Assembly: GCF_003947415.1 (NCBI RefSeq)
Contig: NZ_QHKL01000007.1
Location: 248,001-312,000 of the forward strand
DNA: 64,000 bases
From: Amycolatopsis sp. WAC 01376
GTDB lineage: Bacteria; Actinomycetota; Actinomycetes; Mycobacteriales; Pseudonocardiaceae
Direction: 5' to 3'
This document shows positions 17,501 to 25,566 of the stretch, piece after piece; the stretch's first letter is position 1; every line of letters begins with the position of its first letter. A model generated the notes under the pieces. The model made no database searches. It was not told where the DNA came from and saw only the letters and a list, made by a program, of their open reading frames with translations. The position numbers and the translations under genes are program-made.

Positions 17501-17640
17501 CGGAGGGCGTGCGCGCCGGTGAACCCGACGCCGGTCTTCGCGGTCGGCGACGACCGCGGCCCGGTGCCGACGCGCAAGGCCGGATCCACCGGCTGCGGAT
17601 CACCCGTTTCGAAGGAGGAGAAGAACCCGGTGATCGTCAC
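14569..17640 (-). CDS. GH92 family alpha-mannosidase, no signal peptide
   Basis: A 1023-residue protein homologous to GH92 calcium-dependent exo-alpha-mannosidases. The N-terminus (MTITGFFSSFETGDPQPVD) has no signal sequence, so it is probably cytosolic, unlike the secreted paralogue at 25567. Features: carbohydrate-binding-like N-terminal ~170 residues; GH92 beta-domain starting near TTRGTHSSDKFSRGNNFPATAVPHGFNFW; catalytic (alpha/alpha)6 region with HEMTEARD from about residue 732 and GYPGDEDNGEMSAWYVF downstream; discoidin-like C-terminal ~120 residues (SRSWVLEGSDDGEHW type). It would trim mannose from glycans. Operon with the FUSC protein by a 4-bp overlap. Confidence 0.88.
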   Translation of the reverse strand: MTITGFFSSFETGDPQPVDPALRVGTGPRSSPTAKTGVGFTGAHALRYENTLRVSLFEVDIEVTGDTELSYVVFPEAGTDYRGTFVALDVEFADGTSAGFSAAGQGLDKTLYVDQWNLVRRRLGEFAGRRIARIVLVSEPPDGEGAGWVDDVRITDRAIEIREPVDHVRTTRGTHSSDKFSRGNNFPATAVPHGFNFWTPVTDAGVTNWIYSYHRHNDAANRPALQAFALSHQPSPWMGDRHTFQVMPGIGPVESDRARRALAFSHDDEIDRPHHYGVGFANGITTDIAPTDHAALFRFTFPGDHGWLLFDNARNRGSLRVDPANGVLTGHTWVRSRLSAGARRMFVHAEFDVRAENGWRIRRPVWRTVTGFLEFAAGEVTMRIATSLISLAQAKRNLDQEIPAGTTFEQVRDQARAQWTEVLGRVEIEGATEDQRTTFYSSLYRLFLYPNSAHEDTPKGVRHASPVIRRLWPSTRTRTGAKVVDGEMYVNNGFWDTYRTTWPAYALLTPSRCGRMIDGFVQQYREGGWISRWSSPGYANLMTGTSSDVAFADAYLKGVRGFDVEAAYEAALKNATVTPRGQSVGRKGLHESIFLGFTPTSVHEGLSWALEGCINDFGLANLAEALGHDDDAAYFRQRSQQYANHFDHLIGFFQGRNRDGSRHFAAEGYDPEAWGGDFTETNSWNTAFSVPHDGAGLAALHGGTEALESKLDTFFATPETGRKPGSYGGLIHEMTEARDVRMGQYGHSNQPSHHIPWIYHHAGAPSKTQRIVREVLRRLYVGSDLGQGYPGDEDNGEMSAWYVFAALGFYPLAMGSPEYAIGAPLFTKATVHLENGKDLVVEAPGNTDDTVYVQGLTIDGRPHESTTLPHSALAEGAKLEFTMGERPSDWGRSPVEPADPRPLTDITAVDGPLFDDTTKTEITFPGREPVIEFPVDDASRDVVMYTLTSGSRRGDPRSWVLEGSDDGEHWTLLDQREGETFRWRRQTRPFALAEPARHARYRLRVTSSTARRVTLAQGELLAR

Positions 17641-17695
17641 CAGGCCACCGTAACTCGCACGCGTGAGCCCGGCTCGGTGTGCCGCGTCCGGAGGA

Positions 17696-18454
17696 CTAAA
17701 CGCGTGAGGAGAGGAACTCCTCGAAAGTGCCCGTGCCGGTCGCGTTCTCCGGGGTCAGGTTGCCGCCCGCCCGGAACGCCCGCGCCGCCTTGCCCGGCAG
17801 CCACAGCGGCACGATCGGCTTCCGGCGCCCCGCCGACCGCTGGTACGCCTCCGCCAGGTCACGGGCGCCGCGCACCTCGGGACCGCCCATATCCGGTACC
17901 CGCCCCGACGGCGCACCGGACACCAGCTCGACCAGCCGGTCCGCGACGTCGCCGGTGCTGACCGGCTGGAACCGGAACCCCGACGGCATGAACGTCACCG
18001 GCAGCCGCCGCTGCGCCGACGACGCCCGCGCGACGAGCTCGTGGAACTGCGTCGCGCGCAGCACCGTCCACGGCAGACCGGACTTCTCGATCACCTTCTC
18101 CGAGGCCAGCTTCTCGTTGTAATAGAAGAACCGGATCACGTCGATGCCGACGATCGAGATGTACACCAGATGCGGGCCGCCCGCGCGCCGCGCCGCCTCG
18201 ACCAGGTTCCGGGTCACCTGCTCGTCCCCGCGACCCAGCGTCGACGCGCAATGGATGATCGCCGAGACACCATCGACAGCCTCGGCGAGACCGTCACCGG
18301 TCTTCAGATCGCACCGTGCCCACTCGTTCGGTTCCTCCGCGGGACGCGGCCGCCGGCTCATGATCCGGACCTGCCGGTCTCCGGCGACCAGCCGCCGCAC
18401 CACCTCACGGCCGAGGTCGCCGGTACCACCGGTCACCAGAATCGGGTTCGCCAC
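17696..18454 (-). CDS. NAD(P)-binding atypical SDR/NmrA-like oxidoreductase
   Basis: A 252-residue Rossmann protein. It starts with MANPILVTGGTGDLGREVV (TGGTGDLG cofactor loop) and has RIMSRRPR at the NADP 2'-phosphate position, like atypical short-chain dehydrogenases of the NmrA/SDR_a5 type. No Tyr-x-x-x-Lys pair is clear; YYNEK at the usual place may serve. The gene starts 31 bp after the ECF sigma gene. ECF41 factors typically sit beside an oxidoreductase, epimerase or carboxymuconolactone decarboxylase that they control, so this is its probable target. The substrate is unknown. Confidence 0.8.
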   Translation of the reverse strand: MANPILVTGGTGDLGREVVRRLVAGDRQVRIMSRRPRPAEEPNEWARCDLKTGDGLAEAVDGVSAIIHCASTLGRGDEQVTRNLVEAARRAGGPHLVYISIVGIDVIRFFYYNEKLASEKVIEKSGLPWTVLRATQFHELVARASSAQRRLPVTFMPSGFRFQPVSTGDVADRLVELVSGAPSGRVPDMGGPEVRGARDLAEAYQRSAGRRKPIVPLWLPGKAARAFRAGGNLTPENATGTGTFEEFLSSRV

Positions 18455-18485
18455 CTTGATCCTCCGTTCACGAGAGCTTCCACCC

Positions 18486-19382
18486 TCAAGAACCGGCCGG
18501 CCATCCGGAACGTGACAGCTGCCGTGACAGGAACGCCAGTTTGTCCGGATTCGCGACCGCGCGGAGCCCCGAGATCCGGCCGTCCACGATCTCGAACCCG
18601 AGGATGCCGTACAGGGCGCCGCCTGCCGTCGCGATCACCGCGGGACCGCCGTTGACCTCGCCGATCCTGATCGACACCTGGCCGGCACCGGCGAACATCC
18701 CGGCGTACAGCCGCGCGACCTTGGCCGCGCCGTGCACCGGACGCCGGGCCGCGGTGGCCTTGCCGCCGCCGTCGGACCACGCCGTGACATCGGCGGTCAG
18801 CAAGCTCTCCAAAGCGGGCAGATCGCCGTCCCGCGCCGCCGACAGGAAGCTCTCGACGAGCTTCTCGAGGTGTCGCGGATTCGACGCCCGTCGCTCGTCC
18901 GACCGGTTCAGCGCCCGTCGCGCTCGGCTGTGCAGCTGGCGTGAGTTGACCTCGGACAGGTCGAGGATCTCGCCGATCTCACGATGGCTGTACGCGAAGG
19001 CCTCTTTCAACACGAACACCGCCCGCTCGACCGGGCTGAGCTGTTCGAGCAGCACCAGCATCGCCAGCGACACCGAATCCCGCTGCTCCGCCGTCTCCAG
19101 CGGACCGAGCACGTCATCCGAGGTCAGGACCGGTTCGGGCAGCCACGGCCCGACATAACGCTCTCGCTGTGCCCTGGCCGAGGTCAGCCGGTTCAGGCAG
19201 AGATTGGTGACCACTTTCGCCAGCCACGCCCGCGGCGACGCGATCGACCCGTGGTCGGCGCCCGCCCACTTCGGATAAGCGTCCTGAACGGCGTCTTCCG
19301 CCTCCGCCGCCGAACCGAGCAGGCGATACGCGAGACCGAACATGACAGGGCGCAGCCGCTCGAATTCCGTGGCGCTGTCCAT
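18486..19382 (-). CDS. ECF41-family sigma factor (SigJ type) with SnoaL-like C-terminal domain
   Basis: A 298-residue RNA polymerase sigma factor. Region 2 spans about 10-75 (FERLRPVMFGLAYRLLGSAAEAEDAVQDAY) and region 4 about 105-160 (LEQLSPVERAVFVLKEAFAYSHREIGEIL). A C-terminal SnoaL-like domain follows, with the two ECF41 hallmarks DGGGK (204-208) and NPDKL (278-282). In this family the C-terminal extension tunes activity and there is no anti-sigma factor, consistent with none being present. ATG 19382 follows AGGGGAAG. It lies directly upstream of an oxidoreductase gene, its probable target. TGTCAC appears twice near its 3' end on its own strand (complement of 18512-18529) and may be part of that gene's promoter. 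Confidence 0.9.
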   Translation of the reverse strand: MDSATEFERLRPVMFGLAYRLLGSAAEAEDAVQDAYPKWAGADHGSIASPRAWLAKVVTNLCLNRLTSARAQRERYVGPWLPEPVLTSDDVLGPLETAEQRDSVSLAMLVLLEQLSPVERAVFVLKEAFAYSHREIGEILDLSEVNSRQLHSRARRALNRSDERRASNPRHLEKLVESFLSAARDGDLPALESLLTADVTAWSDGGGKATAARRPVHGAAKVARLYAGMFAGAGQVSIRIGEVNGGPAVIATAGGALYGILGFEIVDGRISGLRAVANPDKLAFLSRQLSRSGWPAGS

Positions 19383-19534
19383 CTTCCCCTACGAATCCCG
19401 TTCGATCCACTGTGGACGCTCAGCCGCGAGGGTCCCGCTCAGCGGGAATTCCGTACCTGATCGGCGCTGACGTCCACTGTGACTGTATCGGTACGAAGAG
19501 AACGTCTGCGTCACCACCAAGAGAGGGGTCTGGA

Positions 19535-22327
19535 GTGACGTCACGTTCGTCGCGTTCGCGTACCTCGTTGTGCGCCGCGACCGCAATCACAGTATTAGCG
19601 CTGGTCACAGCGCCCCAAGCCGGAGCGGCACCGGCACCGGGCGCCGTGCACACCACACCGGACAGATCCGGAAAGGACATCGATGTCCGCGACACGGCGA
19701 GAACCAGCCCGCGCGTCCTCGGCGCGCACGACCGGCTCTCGGCGTCACGGGCGAATTCCGTCGCGAAGGCACGCGCGGAACTGGGCAACCAGGCCGTGCT
19801 CGACTACGACGAGCTGACCGGCACCCCCCGTGTCCTCGCCCGCACCGACGGGTTCCTCACCGGACCGAGCGGGAAATCACCCCGCGACATCGTGCTGAAC
19901 TACCTGCGGGAGAAAGAAGGCCTCGTCGGCCTCAGCGCGGGAGACACCGCGAAGCTGAACCTGCGCAAGGACTACGTCGACGTCGAAGGCACCCACCATC
20001 TGTCCTTCACCCAGTCCGTCGGCGGGGTTCCGGTGTTCGGCAACGGCTTGAAGGCACACGTGGCCAAGGACGGCAGGCTGATCCAGCTGGACGGGGCGCC
20101 CGTGCGCGACCTTCCCGCGTCGCTGAGCGTGGCCACGCTGGCCGCCCCCGCCCCGGACTCCAAAATGGTCGCTTTCCTGACCGGCGACGGGATCCGAACC
20201 GCCTGGTACACGCTGGCCGAACCCGCCGTGGACAAGATGTTCCAGGAGGTGACCGACGCCGGCACCGGCAAGCTGCTCTACCGCAAGAACCTGGTGAACC
20301 ACGCCAACGACGCCAACGACGCTGCCGGTGCCAAAGGCCTCGCCTGGGAAGCCCAGCCGGGCCCGCAGAAGCAGGTCAACCTGACCCAGAAGGGCTGGCT
20401 GCCCGCCGACGCCAAGACGCTGGACGGCAACGTCGCGCACGTCGCCGCCGACATCAACGGCGACCTGAAGTTCCAGCCGCAGGAGGAGATCGGGCCGAAC
20501 ACCGACGGCACCTACCGCTACAAGTTCACCGACTTCACCGGCGTCGTCGGCCCGCCGTGCTCGTCGGCGAGGCCGTGCTCCTGGGATCCGAAGACTCCGG
20601 GCTCGTGGGCGAAGAACCGCGAACAGAACGCCGTGCAGGCACTGGCCTACGTCGGGAGCTTCCACGACCACCTCGCCTCCTTCCCGATCGGCTTCACCCG
20701 CGAGGCCGGCAACTTCGAGAAGCTCGACGGCGACGCCGTCCAGGTCCACACCCTGCTCGGCGCGCAGGAACCGGGCTACTACGACAACGCGTTCATGGGC
20801 ACCCCGCCGGACGGGCAGCCGCCGACGATGGGGATGTTCCTGTTCCACGACCCCCGGGACCCCACCGACCCGTTCCTCGCGGCGAACTCCGCCGACGACG
20901 CCACGATCATCCACCACGAGTACGGCCACGGCCTGTCCAACCGGCTCGTCGTCGACGCGCAGGGCAACTCCACGCTGAACTCCTTCCAGTCCGGGGCGAT
21001 GGGTGAGGCCTGGAGCGACTGGTACGCCTTCGACTACCTCGTCGGGCGCAACGCGATCAAGGACACCTCGGCGCCCGGTGAACTCCTCGGCGGCGACTAC
21101 GTGAGCAACGGCGTCCCCCTCGCCCGCACCCAGCCGCTGGACTGCCCGGTCGGCGCCGGTGCACCGCAGTGTCCCGGCACGCCGGGGGCGGGGCCCGGTG
21201 GTTACACCTACGGAGACCTCGGCCGGATCATCGGCTTCCCGGAGGTGCACGCCGACGGCGAGATCTGGGCGAGCGCGCTATGGGACCTCCGCTCCGCGCT
21301 CGGTGTGCAGCTGACGCGGGCGCTGGTCACCCGCGCGATGGAGCTTTCGCCCGCGTCGCCGTCGTTCCTCGACATGCGGAACTCGATCCTGCAGGCCGAC
21401 ACGGTGATCAACGGCGGCCGCGCGCACGCCGAACTGTGGAAGACCTTCGCCGCGCGCGGCATGGGCTACTTCGCCGCGTCGATCACCGGCGCCGACACCG
21501 CACCGGCCGAGGACTTCTCCACCCCGCCGCCCGCCGGCACCCCGACCGGGACCGTGACCGGCAAGGTCACCGAACGCGAAAGCGGTGCCCCGATCGGCGG
21601 CGTCGCCGTCCGGTTCAGCGGTCACGACTCCGGATTCGGCGGCTCGCTGTCCGCGGTCACCGACCCCGGCGGCGGCTACACCATTCCCGGAGTGCTCCCC
21701 GGTACCTATCCGAAGGTCTACGCCTCCGGAGGCGGCGCCGACAGCGAGACCCGCGCGGTCTCGGTGCGCTCGGGGACCACCAAGGTCGACTGGTCACTGC
21801 GGTTCAACTGGGCCTCCACCGACGCGGGTGCCGGTGTCACCGCGTTCAACGGCGAGGACTTCACGCCGTACGGCTGCGGTCCCGGTGACCTGGTGAAGTC
21901 GTCGGTGCTCGGCGGTGGCGGCTGGTCGACCGACAAGGTCGTCCGTGCCGACGGCACGGTCGAGACGCGATTCGTCACGATCAAACTCGGCAAACCCGTC
22001 AACGTCAGCGCCATCGAGATCGACCCGTCCAACATCTGCGGCGACGACCCGCCCGCCGCGGCCAAGGACGTCACCGTCGAGACCTCGGTGGACGGCACGA
22101 CGTGGGTGAAGGCGGGCACCGGCGACTTCGAACCCGCCGACCTGAACAAGCTCACCGCGCTCCAGCTCGCGCCGGGCAGCGCGACCGGGGTGCAGTTCGT
22201 ACGGCTGACCGTTTCGTCCAACCAGCTGTCGTTCTATCCGGGCAGGGTCTGCTCGCCGCAGCCCACGACGGCAGGCTGCCTGTACATGGACGTGCAGAAA
22301 CTGGCGGTGCGGGGCGCTCCTGCCTGA
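19535..22327 (+). CDS. Secreted M36 (fungalysin-like) zinc metalloprotease
   Basis: A 930-residue extracellular protease. GTG 19535 has GAGAGGGG 6 bp upstream and yields a signal peptide (basic RSSRSRTSL then AATAITVLALVTAPQAGA). A propeptide of the FTP/PepSY kind spans about 60-290. The catalytic domain has H461-E-Y-G-H465 and the third zinc ligand Glu491 in GAMGEAWSDW, matching the M36 spacing. After residue ~670 come a carboxypeptidase-regulatory/CNA-B-like beta domain (TGTVTGKVTERESGAPIGGVAVRF) and a discoidin-like domain to the C-terminus. It degrades external protein. It is divergent from the ECF41 gene and has its own promoter. Confidence 0.9.
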   Translation: MTSRSSRSRTSLCAATAITVLALVTAPQAGAAPAPGAVHTTPDRSGKDIDVRDTARTSPRVLGAHDRLSASRANSVAKARAELGNQAVLDYDELTGTPRVLARTDGFLTGPSGKSPRDIVLNYLREKEGLVGLSAGDTAKLNLRKDYVDVEGTHHLSFTQSVGGVPVFGNGLKAHVAKDGRLIQLDGAPVRDLPASLSVATLAAPAPDSKMVAFLTGDGIRTAWYTLAEPAVDKMFQEVTDAGTGKLLYRKNLVNHANDANDAAGAKGLAWEAQPGPQKQVNLTQKGWLPADAKTLDGNVAHVAADINGDLKFQPQEEIGPNTDGTYRYKFTDFTGVVGPPCSSARPCSWDPKTPGSWAKNREQNAVQALAYVGSFHDHLASFPIGFTREAGNFEKLDGDAVQVHTLLGAQEPGYYDNAFMGTPPDGQPPTMGMFLFHDPRDPTDPFLAANSADDATIIHHEYGHGLSNRLVVDAQGNSTLNSFQSGAMGEAWSDWYAFDYLVGRNAIKDTSAPGELLGGDYVSNGVPLARTQPLDCPVGAGAPQCPGTPGAGPGGYTYGDLGRIIGFPEVHADGEIWASALWDLRSALGVQLTRALVTRAMELSPASPSFLDMRNSILQADTVINGGRAHAELWKTFAARGMGYFAASITGADTAPAEDFSTPPPAGTPTGTVTGKVTERESGAPIGGVAVRFSGHDSGFGGSLSAVTDPGGGYTIPGVLPGTYPKVYASGGGADSETRAVSVRSGTTKVDWSLRFNWASTDAGAGVTAFNGEDFTPYGCGPGDLVKSSVLGGGGWSTDKVVRADGTVETRFVTIKLGKPVNVSAIEIDPSNICGDDPPAAAKDVTVETSVDGTTWVKAGTGDFEPADLNKLTALQLAPGSATGVQFVRLTVSSNQLSFYPGRVCSPQPTTAGCLYMDVQKLAVRGAPA

Positions 22328-22775
22328 CCGGTTCGCAGTACGTGAGGGCCTCCTTCTTCGCGTCTAGCGCCAGGGTCCCGGCAAAGTCGCATACTCGCCC
22401 GGATCTTGACTGTCCATAAGGGACACTTGGTGAGATAAGTGTGCCCGGTTTGGGTGACTTGCACGGTTTCGCGAGGGGTCGTGAGTGATTTTTGTCGTTC
22501 TAACCCTCATTACCACTCACGACCCCCTCGCAGAAACGTGCGTAGCGGCATCAATCGGACACCCAATCGCCCGACGGTGTCCCTTGTGGACACTGAAGCC
22601 CCGCCAGCGCCCAGAATCAGGCCTGCCCCACTCGGCTCGCCCTTGATCAACGGAAGATCAGGGACACTCAACGTCCCCAACTTTCCGTTGATCAAGGACA
22701 CGCCCACGAGTGCCGAGTTCCTTACTCTCAGGGTAGGGAAGGAGGCCCTCACGGCTCTGCCTTGACCGGAAGACC
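22328..22775. repeat. Convergent gap with three palindromes
   Basis: 448 bp between the M36 protease and the serine hydrolase, apparently without genes. It holds: an inverted repeat at 22465-22538 (arms around TCGTGAGTG / CACTCACGA, family 2 of this window); a nested inverted repeat at 22642-22696 (TTGATCAACGGAA / TTCCGTTGATCAA with GGGAC/GTCCC in the loop); and a family-1 element near 22718-22749 (CCTTACTCTCAGGGTAGGGAAGG). These are likely transcription barriers from both directions. Confidence 0.7.
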
Positions 22776-23885
22776 TCAGCAGAAGACTTCGTCGAGCAGC
22801 TTGAGGAGCGCAGGGTTGGGATCGCCCCCGGTCGGCGCGCTCGTGGCCGAGAGCTCCAGCCGCTTCTTGGTGTCCGGCGTGGTCAGCAGCTGCGAGGAGT
22901 AGCCGGGGATGCCGCCGCCGTGGCCCCACACCTTGCTGCCGCACGGCAGGGTTTGCACCTGGAGGCCAAGGCCGTAATCGGGGCTGACCGTGGTGGTCTT
23001 GCTGATCTCCCGCTGTTGCGCGGGTTTGAGCAGCTTGCCGCTCGCGAGCGCCACGACGAACGTGTCCAGATCACGGGTGGTGGAGATGATCTCGCCGGCG
23101 GCCCACGCGACCGACGGGTTGATCCGGGTGACGTCGTTCGGTTCACCCGCCACGGTTACGTAACCGTGGGCGTGCGGGCCCCTGATCTCGACGTTGTCCC
23201 CAGGGACCTCGGTGCCGTCGAGGTGCAACGGCTTCAAGATCCGCTGCTCGACCGCCTTTCCGTACGGCTTGCCGGTCAGCTTCTCCACCAGCAGACCCGC
23301 GACCACGTAGTTGGTGTTGGAGTAGCTCCACCGGGTGCCGGGGGCGAAGTCGAGTGGCTTGTCGGTGGCGAGCTTGAGCAGCTGCTCGGGTGCCCAGTGT
23401 TTGTAGCGGATCTGCTCGAATTCGTCCGGGTCGAGCGGTAACGCGCTGGTGTAGTTGTAGAGGCCGCTGGTGTGCTGCAGGACCTGGCGGACCGTGATGC
23501 GGCCGTCGATCAAACCGGGCAGGTAACGGACGACCGGCGCATCCAGGTCGAGCTTGCCTTCGCCCGCGATCTGCAACAGCACTGTCGACACGAACGTCTT
23601 GGTGATGCTGCCGACGCGGAACCGGCCGTTCTCCGGCACCGGGCGATGCGAACCCAGCTCCGCCTTTCCCGAGCGAGCGGTGAACCGCTGCGCGCCGTCG
23701 CTCACCCTGGCCTGCACGCCGAGCACTCCGTTCACGGTGATCTGGTCCAGCGCCTCCTGCACGACCTTGCGGTCGGCGCTGGTGTCGGCGAGCGCGGTAC
23801 CCGTGGTGGCGATCAACCCGGCGACGGTGAGCGCGGCAACGAGCCGGGTTCTCAGCAAAGGCCGCGACGATTTTCTTTGCACCAT
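22776..23885 (-). CDS. Secreted class-C beta-lactamase-like serine hydrolase (D-Ala-D-Ala carboxypeptidase type)
   Basis: A 369-residue exported enzyme. Signal peptide at about 1-33 (TRLVAALTVAGLIATTGTALA-D). Penicillin-binding-protein/beta-lactamase motifs are in the right order and spacing: S93-I-T-K96 (nucleophile and base), Y188-S-N190, and H322-G-G near the C-terminus in place of KTG. This combination is typical of Streptomyces R61-like DD-carboxypeptidases and esterase-like relatives. The natural substrate may be peptidoglycan peptides or another amide/ester; antibiotic hydrolysis cannot be concluded. ATG 23885 follows GGGGAGA. It is divergent from an MFS exporter. Confidence 0.9.
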   Translation of the reverse strand: MVQRKSSRPLLRTRLVAALTVAGLIATTGTALADTSADRKVVQEALDQITVNGVLGVQARVSDGAQRFTARSGKAELGSHRPVPENGRFRVGSITKTFVSTVLLQIAGEGKLDLDAPVVRYLPGLIDGRITVRQVLQHTSGLYNYTSALPLDPDEFEQIRYKHWAPEQLLKLATDKPLDFAPGTRWSYSNTNYVVAGLLVEKLTGKPYGKAVEQRILKPLHLDGTEVPGDNVEIRGPHAHGYVTVAGEPNDVTRINPSVAWAAGEIISTTRDLDTFVVALASGKLLKPAQQREISKTTTVSPDYGLGLQVQTLPCGSKVWGHGGGIPGYSSQLLTTPDTKKRLELSATSAPTGGDPNPALLKLLDEVFC

Positions 23886-24095
23886 AAGAAAAAATCTCCC
23901 CTGTAAGCGCGGATGCTCTCCCCAGCCGACGCTAGCGTCCGGCGCTCCTTACCCGCAGTAGCGGAAAACACTTCCACTCGAACAGAGCAGCGATGGTAAG
24001 ATCGCGGTATCGGGGTAGAAACGTGCTGTCCGATCGGCACGCGCATAAACGGTATCGAATGAACCGTCACTCCTTCCCAGTGAAGGAGTTTTTCT

Positions 24096-25502
24096 TTGCG
24101 TACCCACGTTGAAAGCCGGTCCTTGCTCGAAGCCTGGCCGGCGCTGGCCGGGCTCTCGGCCGTGTTCCTGGTCGAGATGCTCGACAACTCGATCCTCAAC
24201 GTCGCGTTGCCGACCATCGGCCGCGAACTCTCCGCCTCGACCACCACCCTGCAATGGGTGACCGGCGTGTATTCCGTCGTGTTCGGCGGGCTGATGCTGG
24301 CGTTCGGTGCGCTGGCCGACCGGATCGGACGGCGCAAGGTCATGCTCGCCGGGCTCGTGCTGCTCGGCGTGGCGAGCCTGGCCACGATGTTCGTCACCGT
24401 CGCGTGGCAGCTCATCACCGTCCGGGCCGTCATGGGTGTCGCGGCCGCGATGACGACACCGGGATCGCTCGCCCTCGCGTTCCGCCTGTTCGACGAAGAC
24501 GTGCTGCGCGTCCGGGCCACCACCCTGATCTCGACCGTGGGCCTGATCGGTCTCGCCGTCGGCCCCACAGCCGGAGGACTGGTGCTCACCGTTGCGCCGT
24601 GGCAGGCGCTGCTGCTGGTGAACGTGCCGATCGCCGCGCTCGCGTTCCTCGGCATCCGGGCCGGTATCCCGGCCGACGATCCCGCCGGCCTGCACCGCGA
24701 TCCGATCGACGTCGCCGGCGCGGCGCTGGGAACCGCGACGATCGTCCTCGCGCTGCTCGCCCCGACGCTCTTCGTCGAAGCGGGCACCGCCTCGGCTCTG
24801 CCCTGGGGCGCCACCGTGGCCGCGCTCGCCGCCGCGATCTGCTTCGTCATCCGCGAGAAGACCGCCCGGCATCCCTTGCTCGACCTGAAACTCATCGCCC
24901 GCCCGCTCGTGTCCAGCGGCCTGGCCCTCAAAGCCGCGGCGGGGCTGGCGACCGCCGGGCTCGGGTACCTCGTGACACTGCAGCTCCAGTTCGGTCTCGG
25001 CTGGGCGCCCGCTCAGGCGGCGCTGGGGATGCTGCCCCAGGTCGTCGTCCTCATCGCCGGCGGCGCTCTCATCACCCCGCTGATCACCCGCGTCGGTCTC
25101 GGCAAGGCCGCCTGGCTCAGCGCCGCCGCGGTGGTGTGCGGGCTCGCGGTCTACACGGTGTTCGGCGGACTCGGTTACATCTGGGTCGCCGTCGCGCTCG
25201 CCCTCGTGGCAGCGGGAATGCGTGTGGTCGGAGTCGTGGCGGGCACCAACGTCATGCGTGGCCTGCCCCCGAACCGGACCACCATCGGGGCCGCGCTCGT
25301 CGATACCTCCAGCGAGGTCACCACCGGGATCGGCATCGCGCTGAGCGGCACCATCCTGGCGGTGGTCTTTCCCGGCGCGTTGACGGCGGCTCAGCAGTCG
25401 GCCGACTTCCCGAAGGCGATCACCTGCGGCGGGCTCGCGCTCACCCTGCTGTCCGCGGCCCTCGTCGGCTTCGGCATCCTCCGCGGCCGACGTCCCGAAT
25501 AG
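24096..25502 (+). CDS. DHA2-family MFS multidrug transporter
   Basis: A 468-residue transporter with about 13-14 hydrophobic helices. It shows the drug/H+ antiporter motifs LDNSILNVALPTI (motif D1, helix 1) and LADRIGRRKVM (motif A, loop 2-3), as in EmrB/QacA-type exporters. The start is TTG 24096, with GAAGGAG 7 bp before it; no ATG or GTG fits. It probably exports hydrophobic toxins or a self-made metabolite. It is divergent from the serine hydrolase across 210 bp, and no regulator gene is adjacent. Confidence 0.9.
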   Translation: MRTHVESRSLLEAWPALAGLSAVFLVEMLDNSILNVALPTIGRELSASTTTLQWVTGVYSVVFGGLMLAFGALADRIGRRKVMLAGLVLLGVASLATMFVTVAWQLITVRAVMGVAAAMTTPGSLALAFRLFDEDVLRVRATTLISTVGLIGLAVGPTAGGLVLTVAPWQALLLVNVPIAALAFLGIRAGIPADDPAGLHRDPIDVAGAALGTATIVLALLAPTLFVEAGTASALPWGATVAALAAAICFVIREKTARHPLLDLKLIARPLVSSGLALKAAAGLATAGLGYLVTLQLQFGLGWAPAQAALGMLPQVVVLIAGGALITPLITRVGLGKAAWLSAAAVVCGLAVYTVFGGLGYIWVAVALALVAAGMRVVGVVAGTNVMRGLPPNRTTIGAALVDTSSEVTTGIGIALSGTILAVVFPGALTAAQQSADFPKAITCGGLALTLLSAALVGFGILRGRRPE

Positions 25503-25504
25503 AT

Positions 25505-25551
25505 GTGAAGGCCCCCTTCACGGCGCTAGGCGCAATGAAGGGGGCCTTCAC
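25505..25551. terminator. Perfect 16-bp-arm palindrome between convergent genes
   Basis: GTGAAGGCCCCCTTCA / TGAAGGGGGCCTTCAC, 3 bp after the MFS stop and 15 bp before the GH92 stop. A bidirectional terminator candidate of repeat family 1. Confidence 0.8.
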
Positions 25552-25566
25552 GTACGTACCGGAGGA

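Noticed and set aside
22776..23885. True class C beta-lactamase conferring resistance
   Set aside because: The SxxK-YSN-HGG pattern is shared by DD-carboxypeptidases and esterases; antibiotic hydrolysis cannot be claimed from sequence.
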